From: Isoetes taiwanensis | Taxonomy: Eukaryota; Streptophyta; Lycopodiopsida; Isoetales; Isoetaceae | Assembly (NCBI GenBank): GCA_021234155.1 | Contig: JAJEKV010000051.1 | Coordinates: 8,138,105 to 8,202,104, forward strand | DNA: 64,000 nt | Reading direction: 5' to 3' | Part shown: piece after piece, positions 40,468 through 49,288 of the stretch | Numbering within the stretch: the stretch's first letter is position 1 | How the letters are laid out: each line of letters starts with the position of its first letter | The notes under the pieces: model-generated | Told to the model about the DNA's origin: nothing | What the model saw: only the letters and a program-made list of their open reading frames with translations | Database searches by the model: none | Made by a program: the position numbers and the translations under genes

Positions 40468-40650
40468 AAAAAAAAGATATAAGCAGAATTACAGTGACAT
40501 CAAGTCCCACAAACAAGATCATTTCGGATAGTATTGCAAGAGAGAGTAGATAGAAGAGTACAATAGAAGAGATCTTTATTATTTATTTTATTTTATTTAT
40601 TTATTTGTCACGCCCTTTAAGACCCCCAGGTCCATAGGCGACATAAACAA

Positions 40651-43600
40651 CTAAACGAGGCCTTGAGCCTCGATCTCGTCAATATATTGGTTCAAATCTA
40701 GAGTTTCCTTTTGGAGCTCCCACCACTCTCGGAGAAAATCTCCTAGAAGTGTTGGTTTTAATGAAAGAAACTCAGAGAAATTAATTCCATCAATGCCATA
40801 TTTTTTTCGCAAGCCAGCAAACATATTACATTTTAAAAAGACATGATGCTCATCTTCAATTTGAGGTTCCCGACAGCAAGGACAGAATCGAAGTTCCCGT
40901 GGTACCTTCCCTCTTCCTGCTTCTATCTCTAAATGATGGCTACTTAATCTCATTTGCGATATAAGTTGTCTCTTCTTCATCCCTATACATGCATGTAAAT
41001 AATCTTGTTCCCCATAAATCAACATTGGATTCACTTCATTTCGATAGAACTCCATCTTAACTCCTGGTTGGCTCCATAATTTTTTCCATGTTCTGTCCAC
41101 TACCAAATCCCGTAAGCCCACATCAAGATCGGCAAACCAGTAAGACTAATGCCCCACCATTCGACCATGAAACAAGTTGTTGGTACCATCCATTATGACC
41201 AACCATCGACCGCGGATTCTACCAAGGCTTGATGCGGTAAGTGAGCCTCATCCATATGTATCAGTCGATTATAAAAAACCAGTGTTTGGTATAGCGCTTC
41301 AGTTTCAAATGGAATCATACCCACTTCAGCCAACATCATTTCATATGGAGTTTGAACCTTTACGCCCAATTCTTGTAATAGGAACCTTTTCTGTACTTTC
41401 TCAATCTTAGCCCATTTATTTCTTGCTAACCCTGGCCCCCAAACTGGGCACCCATATAAAACCACTGGTTGTACCAAGGTTCTGAACATAAGTTTTCGCA
41501 AGAACCACTGCCTTACTTCCATATTTCTCCACATACTAAAAACATTGTATAAAGCTCGCAAACCTCCAGTTATTCTTTTTTCAACCCCCACATTCCATTT
41601 ATAATCATCAGTAAATTCTATACCAAGATATTTATACTGATGTACCTGTTCCAATTCTTGCCCTTCAAATCTCATATGTATCAACTGTCTTTTTCCTACC
41701 ACCATAGTTTTAGTTTTACTCTCATTTACTTTCATTCCTGTCTCATGGCAAAAAGATTCTAAAGCATTTAATAAGCGCTGAAGCCCATATAGAACAATGC
41801 CTTAATCATATATCGTCCTAATCTCACCCCCACAGTTCCTTCCTCTCTCTCCAACCATTCCTCTAATTCATCGATAAACAGTCCGAAAAGTGTAGGAGAT
41901 AGCGGACAACCTTGTTTAACTCCAACATTGCTTTCTATTTTGCCAGCCCTTCCATTGGGAAGGATAATTCAATAAACACCTTTTCATATAAACGAGCTAC
42001 TCCATTTAGGAGTTGATGTGGCACATGCAAATTCTCCAAATTTATTCCTCAACTTTTGCCTTGACACCTGTCAAAGGCTTTGGTAAAATCTACAAAGCAG
42101 CCAGAAAAATGAATTTTGACCCTTTTGCCCCTTCAAAGAAGAATCCGCAATGTTAGCAAATGGTCAACAAGAGAATGACTTTTCAAAAAAACCATGCCTG
42201 CATTAAGGACCTCTTCCCATATTCATCTGCCCAACTGCTAATTTTATTCTCCAGTCCTGCCCCAAATAATTTTGCCATAGTGTTACTGACCATAATAGTT
42301 CTATAATTCTCAACTCGATCCTTATCTCCAGCCTTTAAATATCGGTAGATTAACCCCATTGTAGACCACTTCTCCGGAAAACCCTCATTTAAAGCTGAAT
42401 TAAACATTCTAGCTATCCTTATGCATACTTGCACGCCTCCCCATTTCAAAATTTCTACTGCCATTCCTTCTGAATCCCTTGCTTTGCCATTAGACATCTT
42501 TTTAAGAGACAATGCAATATCGTCAGCTGTAAATATATCAGGCACTTGTTCACTCACCTCTCCAAATGGTTTACTTCCTGGGACATTGTATAGATCCTTA
42601 ACATACTCAAACAGGTCCTGTCGCGAAAAATTTCCCAGAGGCACCCCCTTTGCCTTAAATCGGTTCCAAAAGTTTTTTGGTCTTTCTTTCAGATTGCCCA
42701 ACAAATTTTGCTGCCATTTCTCTTGCCACAATGCATGCTTATGACGCGTAAATTTTTTGAACATTTTTCGTGCTTCTCGCTTATCTAGAGTATTAAAATA
42801 GTGCTCTCTAGCTTTGTGACAGTCTACATCCCACCATGATTGGTTTTTTCTCTTATGCATATATCCTTTGGTACGCCTAAAAACTTTTTCTCGCAAGATC
42901 AGCAATATCTGCGTAAACAATTGACTCGTTTCTACTAGCCTTTCTGGCCAATTCAAATTCCCAAAAACTGCTTCAATTTCTTACTTAAAAGTCCTCGCTT
43001 TTGGATTCCAACACAAAGCAACTTACCACCTTGTGTTTTCCATGATTGATGCCTTGGAGCTCTTATCTCCAAAGTCACACACATAAAGCATGATCTTAAT
43101 CTGGGCTGATCTAATATCCGAAAGCTTTTAAGTTTAAGCGGCAAAGATCCGCATTCCAATAACATAATCCACAACACTAGAACCTTGAGGGGTATTACAA
43201 GTGAAAACATCAGTCTTGGGGAATTGGTTTGTTCCATTATATATCACCATATCAAATGTCTCATAGAGTTAAAAGAAATGCTCTCCCATAGGATTATTAT
43301 CGTAATCCGCAGAGGTCCTCTCCCAACCAATACTTTTAGTGTGGATTTCATCTAGCCAAATATTATCCAAGTCTCCTAGAAAAACATTTGCTTGAGAATC
43401 TTTCACCCTTGCATTAAAATCCCCCATCAAAAATACTATGCCTTTTTGCTTAAATTCTGCTATATCATTTGCCAAGTGAGTGAACGGGTCATTCAAACTT
43501 AAATCCTCTTCATCATAAACCCCTCCAGAGACTAAGGGAGCACAATAAACTGCTGCAATATATATAAGTGAGGCCCCTCCTTTAATTTCAATCCACATAA

Positions 43601-43870
43601 ACTGATTGTGCCTGCTAGCTTTAACAACTGTAATATTTTTACATACCTGTTTTCGCGCAAAGCAAGCTATGCCATCAAAGCCTCTCCCTCTAACTCCTCT
43701 TTTCTCATTCCATAGCGTATGCACTTTCTCAAAGCCATTGATCTCTCCAATCCTAGCACCTTCGTGTTCCCAGGTTTCTACAAAAATAATGACATCAAAA
43801 TCCTTTATTGCTTCTTGAACAGTGATCAACTTTCTGCAGCTAAGACTATGGATGTTCCATACACCAAGCC
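40651..43870 (-). pseudogene. LINE ORF2: endonuclease, reverse transcriptase, C-terminal Cys/His motif
   Basis: Endonuclease 43269-43870: VWNIHSL, IIFVETW, FLMGDFNARV; its end (TCNTPQGSSVVDYV) falls in another frame near 43190. RT region 42183-42956: WWDVDCHKAREHY, FTADDIALSLKKMSNGKARDSEG, NYRTIMVSNTMAKLF; then FVDFTKAFDR near 42080. The expected YADD box near 41800 is not readable; sequence resumes with MKVNESKTKTMV at 41735. The end 40651-41121 has SQMRLSSHHLEIEAGRGK and C-x2-C...H-x4-C. Several frameshifts. Confidence 0.82.
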
Positions 43871-43886
43871 TGAGGGTCTTGAGTTC

Positions 43887-44823
43887 CTAGAAGCAATCAC
43901 GTACTATAACTCTACCCCCCTGGATATATGCATGTTTGCCCATCGCTTTAATTTCCTTCACTTCAGTCAATAAACTTCGCAATTCCATTTGCTGCTTGGG
44001 AGTTAGATCCTCGTTTATCCATAGCTTTTGCCCTTTCAGAGCACTTCTATTATGCAAGACTCTATTTCGAGCTTCCACATCTCGAAAGCGCATGATTACA
44101 GGCCTAGACTTACCTTCTAGCTTTTTCCCAACTCTTTCGCAGCCTTTGAACACCGGGATCGCGGCAAGAACATTACATCCTTAAAGAATTCATTTATCAT
44201 GTTTTAGCCACATCTTCCGGTTCTTCTTCACCAAACCGTTGAATTTCAGATTTAATTGGCGATATGCCCCGTTCGTTTCTTCTTTTGCCCTTTCGTCTAG
44301 AAGAGTGGATACTCTAGTCTCCACCTCTTCCACGATATGATCATTTGTTAATTCATCCGCTTAGGATCTTTCACATCCCCTGCATCGCCTCTCAAATCCT
44401 TGATGTCTTGGTGTGACATAACCACGCTTTGCTTAGCTTCGGCATATCGCCTCAACGAAAAGAAATCAATTTCGCTTTCAATTGACAATTCTCTATTTGC
44501 AAACTAGTCACCTGTGCTCTCAGAGTTTCTACTGCATTCAGGATTTTCACAAACATACCAGGAACTGACATACCTTTAAGACATTCAGCATCTCTCATAG
44601 CAGCATCAGCCTCAAGCAATTCTCCAGTCTGCAAATTTACGTCTGCTTTAAAAGGCACAGCGGCAACATCAATTTCTTGAGATTTCGGCACTGTAGCATC
44701 CGGATTTTCTTCTGTGACGACGAGTTCAGGTTCTTGGTCCGAAACGTTGACATCTGCCACTGTAGCAGCCTCGTTAGTCGAAGATTTCTGTTTGCCCTTT
44801 TTCTCTTTGTCTTTAGGCGGCAT
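43887..44823 (-). pseudogene. LINE ORF1: coiled coil and RRM-like C-terminus
   Basis: ATG 44823 (MPPKDKEKKGKQKSS): basic start, acidic middle, then a coiled-coil segment (ILNAVETLRAQVTSLQIENCQLKAKL) ending in a stop at 44452. After broken sequence, 43887-44153 reads RPVIMRFRDVEARNRVL...LKGQKLWINEDLTPKQQ, the C-terminal part of L1-like ORF1 RNA-binding chaperones. The two parts are out of register. Confidence 0.75.
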
Positions 44824-45291
44824 ATTTGGTGACCGAAAAAAGCGGATCGAGACTCAAAGAAGCGACCGAAATAAGTGAGAACAGTCGTTACATTAGAGAT
44901 CATTACATTGGTAGTTACAAAACTTAAAGTGATATAATACAAAGATAGATATTATACATGGACAATTCTTCAACTCACACATAAACATAGCAAAACTGAG
45001 GGGACCGGGCCTAGGGCTGCGCAAAAGGGTACAAGATAGAGTAGCGAACGCTCTCGCGTACAGCCCTGACTACCTTGTAGCGAGCCCAGGCCTGGATGAT
45101 GACAGGTTGATAGTCTAGCGTGGGGCTAATGATTAGGAGATTAAAAAGCCTTCTTAGCGCATAGAAAATCTGCCACAAGTGATCGTTGGCGCCAAAGAAA
45201 AAGCTTCATGCCTTGTCATGTCCCAAGAATCCCATGTTCGATTTAAGAGTTTGTCAGAAGTCCTCAAAGGCCCGCTCTCTGAGAATGTTGA

Positions 45292-45470
45292 CTACTTCCA
45301 ACTTTTAGCTGGATCATAGGGCTCTCCTTGTTCCTGTGTGTCCCCTACCTCGTAATCATCATCGCCCCACTCCGGTACTCCCCGCATCGCTGGCCATAAT
45401 CCCGGTCCGAGGTCCCGGATCGCCCCTTCAGATCCGGGTTGGTGATTCTTTCTTCATATTCTTCGAGTCC
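45292..45470 (-). pseudogene. Small acidic ORF remnant downstream of ORF-B
   Basis: A coding-looking stretch in two frames: GLEEYEERITNPDLKGRSG then, after a shift, GDDDYEVGDTQEQGEPYDP ending in TAG at 45292-45294. It could be an old C-terminal extension of ORF-B separated by decay or an intron, or a distinct small ORF. Function unknown. Confidence 0.3.
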
Positions 45471-45678
45471 CTCGCCCGCAAGATGGTAGGAATGAATATA
45501 TAACATTGAACAATTGTCTCAGACTCCAACTCTAAGGAAGAAAGATAAGCAATGAAGGGAAAAGACAATTTAATGGTTTTCAACAGTAGAAGTAAATATA
45601 AGAAAATGGTACATAGATTATGTGCTGGCCCATTAAAGGAAATGCCAATCAAAATTACATAAGACTGAATACAATTGT

Positions 45679-47092
45679 CTAATAAAATCTAGAACTAAGA
45701 GGTCGACCCTTCAACATCTTGCGCTTGTGTATCAAACTCGCCTCGGGTCGGGCCGCAGTAAGTAATACACTAGGGTTAATTGATGAGGCAGCTGATGAAA
45801 CTATCTCTGGAGGAACATTTGTAGCTAATGGCGCTGCAACCAGCAGACTCAAGTTCATCCAAGAGCCGATATCGTGGTCAAACACTGCAATGGCCAGATC
45901 ACGATTTACCAGGATAACCTGCTCGAGGTTAGTGGGCAACTTCTTATGGCCGGCTGTGGTCGAAAGTGCCCTAAGTGCCCATACAGCCGCCACTGCTTCA
46001 GGCGCAATCGCTTTGGCAAAGAAGAGGACTTGCCTGCTTGTAAAAGCCGACAAGAAGAACCGGGTAATATGGCATTTCAACCCCTCAACAGACGGATGGG
46101 TCGCAGAAGCCAATTCAGATTCCAAGTTCTGGGGGAGTTCCTCTTCCTTAGCAAAATCCTTCCCCTCCTGAACATACTGGCCTTCATCACATAGATCCTC
46201 CATAGTTGGGTCGTCTTCGATCTTGACTACGACATCGTTGATATTGGGAACATGTGGGGGCCGAGCGTGGAAAGCCGATTCGTGAATTGAGGATCGAGTA
46301 CCTCAATCATTAACTGCCGCAACGATAACAGAGTGTTGATAGGCTCAACATCAAGAGGATGATAATTGAGTAGTTGGTGTATCTCTGGCACATAGACGGG
46401 CCGAGAATAATCGATGAAGTCATTTTGACCCTGACAATACACAGCCAGCTCATAAAGGAGATGAGCCGTCTTTTGCTTGCCCTTATTAGCGATATGCTGA
46501 TATGCCCATTGAATATCGCTCAGCAGCAAGTAATCTTGATCCCCAACCTTTATAGTGGGAAGCGAGCTTAAGCCGACAAGTGCTTGGCCCTTACTACTAC
46601 GCAGGTAAAGGCTTCTCCGGGCCAATTTCTTCCATCTTACAAAGTCGCATAGCTTATCCGCTCATCCTCCTCGTGATCCGGGGAAGTGGAGACTTGGCTT
46701 GCTCTAAGGCCGTGTCGGTACCGTCAACATACCTATCCATGATGAGGGCAAGGGCGAACTGGGCCTCAAAGTACAGCTCGTTAGAGCCGAGGTCAATGAT
46801 GGGGGGCGTGCTTAGCACGTCTGACAATGCCCCTAAGAATATCATTGCCGTGACGGTCATCCCCAAACATCTGCCATAAGATATCCCTGTGGAGATAGGG
46901 TTGAGGCGGCTCTCCGAGGGGTAGGATTTCCTCATCATAAAACTCCAGAAAAAAGTTATAATGGGGATGTGCACGCATATTGTCGATAAGGTCGACTCTA
47001 CACTGCAACATGGGGTCCAAAAGAGGGTATGGGACCTGGGGATCCCACTGCTCACCTCCCATGTACCATGCTAAACGCCCAGCATAGTCCAT
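45679..47092 (-). pseudogene. ORF-B of element A: novel N-terminal region + H2A-like histone fold
   Basis: Starts at ATG 47090-47092 (MDYAGRLAWYMGG), preceded by a pyrimidine-rich stretch and CAG. Three frame breaks (near 46830, 46640 and 46255) split it into 46793-47092, 46654-~46830, 46227-46625 and 45679-~46255; about 470 codons in all. The N-terminal part has VPYPLLDPMLQ...LIDNMR, resembling PYPL...KLNAIR of ORF-A. The middle is unknown. The C-terminal part reads like a diverged H2A: GLKCHITRFF (H2A GLQFPVGRIARFL), APEAVAAVWAL (APVYLAAVLEYL), NRDLAIAVFDHD (PRHIQLAVRNDEE) and INPSVLL (NIHPVLL), in the right order and nearly the right spacing. H2A assignment is by eye and less sure than H3. 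Confidence 0.6.
45760..46083 (-). other. H2A-like histone-fold domain within ORF-B
   Basis: Four anchor blocks in H2A order: I-T-R-F-F (alpha-1 entry), A-P-x2-V-A-A-V (alpha-2), R-D-L-A-I-A-V-x-D (loop 2/alpha-3 and start of the docking region) and I-N-P-S-V-L-L (C-terminal docking segment). Spacing is within a few residues of canonical H2A except a longer stretch before the last block. The acidic-patch residues are only partly recognisable. Confidence 0.6.
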
Positions 47093-47349
47093 TAATGCTG
47101 AAGAAGAAAAATAGGAGGAGGAAGAAAATGGAAGGAATAAGAAATGAATGAAAACCCTAAAGTGAATGTCACTTTTAAATTTCCGGGCACGGCGTTCGAG
47201 GCGCCAGCTAATTATTATTATTATTTTATTATTATTATTTTTTTTATACATATATAAAAGAAAGAAAATCACACTCTGAATAAGAAGTCAAAACAGGATT
47301 CATATTAATATATCGGGTTACATATATACAAGAATGTTATTTTACATAG
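47093..47349 (-). other. Spacer between ORF-A and ORF-B with possible splice signals
   Basis: AT-rich, with an ATT/AAT low-complexity run at 47213-47250. In element sense it begins with a GTAAAATAAC-like donor near 47344 and ends with TTCTTCTTCAG just before the ORF-B ATG. A splice joining the two regions is possible but unproven. Confidence 0.35.
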
Positions 47350-47811
47350 TCACGGCCGTTCGCCACGGATCCGGCGTGCTAGCTGAAGGTCCTATGTCAT
47401 AATCGTCACTCGCTTGGCATGGATTGCACATAAATTGGCATCGCCAAAGAGGGCCACCAAATAGGCTTCGGCCGCTTTCTGGAGTGCTAAAATTGCATGG
47501 GTCTGGAACCGGAGATCCGTCTTATACTCTTGAGCAATCTCTCGGACCAAACGCTGAAAGGGAAGTTTCCGTAGCAAGAATTCGGTAGACTTCTGATACT
47601 TCCTTATTTCCCTAAGTGCCACGGTGCCAGGCTTGTAACGATGCTTCCTCTTAGGCTGGGGTGGGGCTCCGGGAATAGTTTTCCCCGCTGTCTTCGGATG
47701 CCGGGCCTTCCGGATGATCTCGTCCCGCTGGTTGTCCCCGGCAGCCTTGGTGATACCACCCCGAGCCTTGAGCTGATCCCTGTACTGGGCACCCGACTTA
47801 CGGGCCGTACT
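47350..47811 (-). other. Histone H3 domain within ORF-A
   Basis: Tail remnant: TARKS equals H3 residues 6-10 including Lys9 and Ser10; QL and TKAA echo residues 19-25, separated by insertions. Core: alpha-N, alpha-1, loop 1, alpha-2, loop 2 and alpha-3 are all present. Residues of the H3-H3 four-helix bundle Cys110, His113, Arg116 and Asp123 are kept, as are Lys56 and Lys79. Substitutions I read against H3.3: R42K, L60F, I62L, D77E, F78Y, S86T, V89I, E94K, G102A, E105G, T107A, P121T, K122stop, I124L, A135P. The natural end of H3 coincides with a TGA. Confidence 0.93.
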
Positions 47812-48713
47812 CTTTCGCTTTCGGCGATGAAAAGGATCATTCGGAGGTGGGGGATCTTGACGGTCCCGTTCCTGATCTTGTTTCCTAAGCCGCTCCTTAA
47901 CTGCTTCTGTTACTTCCCTGGCTATACGCTCCGCGTTATCTTGTATTCTTTTCAGGGCTTGCTCCTGTTCCACTTGCTGTGCATGGAGGGTATCTTCACG
48001 AAGCTTAGCAGCCTCCTCTGTCAAGTGGGCTACCTTCTGTGCTTGTGCCTGAAGTGTAGCCTGCTCCTCTGCTCGTTTTTCCCGGGCTATCCGAACATCC
48101 GTTCTGCGTTTGAGCTCCAAGAAATACCGTGGGGGATTGGCCTGCATGTCCTGCTCAACAGCCCGCTGGAACTGGTCGGTGAAAAATGGGGGTGTTCCGG
48201 CTTCCCAAATGATACGATTGGTTTCCTCCTCATACGAAAAAGATGGGATGGTGTAGGATCCACCATTAAAGAGACACATCCCATTGCCAAATAACGGTAC
48301 CCTAGAGCTTGCGCAGCAGGGTCGTCAGCTGCAAGCCATTGTAGGTCCGCTGCTTGTGCCATCTGAAGGATCTTATGGGCCTGCATCTGTATGGCCTCGG
48401 CTTCAGCTTTCTCATTCCCTTCCGGTGGATAAAACCGTGTATATTTCTGGACACCATCTCCCTCTTCAATCACGGTGTAGGTTTCCCGGATGGCGTTAAG
48501 CTTGTATAGGAAGCGCTCGTTATAGCAAAAGAGCGGGTATGGTATCCTAACCCCTTCATAAAAGCGTTTAACGAAATGCTCCAATAACGCCTCAGTTTTA
48601 GCCTCCTCTTCTGGCGATGGGTTTGGGCGTGGCAACAGTTCGGCCATCAGAGACCCTATGGGAGATCTAGAATAGCGAGGCTTGCGCGTGTATACTTTCT
48701 TGGGTTCCTCCAT
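47350..48713 (-). pseudogene. ORF-A of element A: novel N-terminal region + coiled coil + histone H3 (H3.3-like)
   Basis: ATG at 48713, ~453 codons to TGA at 47350-47352, with one single-base frameshift near 48280 and one in-frame TAG at 47392-47394. Order: unknown ~150-residue region with RIPYPLFCYNERFLYKLNAIR-like block; acidic/Gln/Ala-rich predicted coiled coil; basic linker with H3-tail traces (TARKS at 47794-47808, then YRDQL and TKAA); full H3 fold from [19 protein letters not shown] through [22 protein letters not shown], and after the TAG, LQLARRIRGER. I count about 82 of 97 residues matching plant H3.3 from H39 to the end. Tyr41, His87 and Leu90 are H3.3-type; loop 1 has no CENH3-like insertion. 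The TAG replaces Lys122. Intron-free, consistent with capture from mRNA. Function unknown; a chromatin-related role is inference. Confidence 0.9.
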
Positions 48714-49275
48714 CACGAAAAGGTGGGCGCTGAGTGGCCGCTTGGGAGAGGAAGGCAAAGAATGGAGGAAAGCTTCAGATCCGGCGGCTATGGCAGCTAG
48801 GCGGAGCTCCAGAAAGCAATGAGCGTTAGGGAAAATGAAGGAAAAATGTTACCTTTAACTAAATTTAAATTCTTAACCTAAAAATAAAAAAAAAATGAAA
48901 ACCGGGCGTAATTGCTGTTTAGGGGGTGGCGGCACGCCCTACCCGACCCCCGCTTATGGCCGCCAGAGCATCCTGCACCCGCCCGCCACTTAGGGTTAGG
49001 TTTTTTTTTTTTTTTTATTAAATATTATTAGGGCAACGGGCAGACCCTACCCTGACCTCGCCACCTTCGCCAGCTACACCCGGGTTCCCCCTGCCCGCCA
49101 CTTAGGGTTAGGGTTTCGCACCGGGTACACATCCCAATATTATACTTAAACCACGTTAAATTAATCATGATGGCATCTACTACACCACCCAAATCTCATA
49201 CTACTCCAAAGTTCTAACTAACGATCTAATGAGTTAGTATGTGGCCAGTGCAGTAGTTTGGCTTCCCAAAACCAT
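48714..49275 (-). other. 5' leader of element A
   Basis: About 560 bp between primer-binding site and ORF-A ATG. It contains two copies of a GC-rich phrase (GGCAGGxxxxACCC...CCACTTAGGGTTAG on the plus strand near 48985 and 49095). No ORF of note. Confidence 0.6.
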
Positions 49276-49287
49276 GCTCTGATACCA
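49276..49287 (-). other. Primer-binding site of element A
   Basis: Minus strand TGGTATCAGAGC, initiator tRNA-Met type, one nucleotide inside the 5' LTR. Tat/Ogre elements often use other tRNAs, so this does not by itself place the lineage. Confidence 0.9.
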
Positions 49288-49288
49288 C

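Larger units (their letters stand above)
40575..44894 (-). mobile_element. LINE with coiled-coil ORF1 and apurinic-type endonuclease, nested in element A
   Basis: A 4.3-kb non-LTR element on the minus strand between ORF-B and gag. Ends: possible 7-bp target duplication AGAGATC at 40568-40574 and 44895-44901, and an A/T-simple tail (AAATAAATAAATAAAATAAA in element sense) at about 40577-40607. It has ORF1 and a broken ORF2 (endonuclease, RT, C-terminal Cys/His). It is a different LINE family from those at 1956-8073 and 19 kb: its ORF2 end has CPCCREPQIEDEHHVFLKC rather than the WLIWKRRR type. Frameshifts and an apparently lost RT YADD box make it inactive. The insertion is younger than element A. 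Confidence 0.85.

Noticed and set aside
47395-47640. CENH3 as the identity of the H3 domain
   Set aside because: Loop 1 has canonical length and the core is about 85% like H3.3 by eye; CENH3 proteins are far more divergent there.
47641-48294. Plus-strand open frame of 217 codons
   Set aside because: Antisense shadow of the histone-bearing ORF-A.
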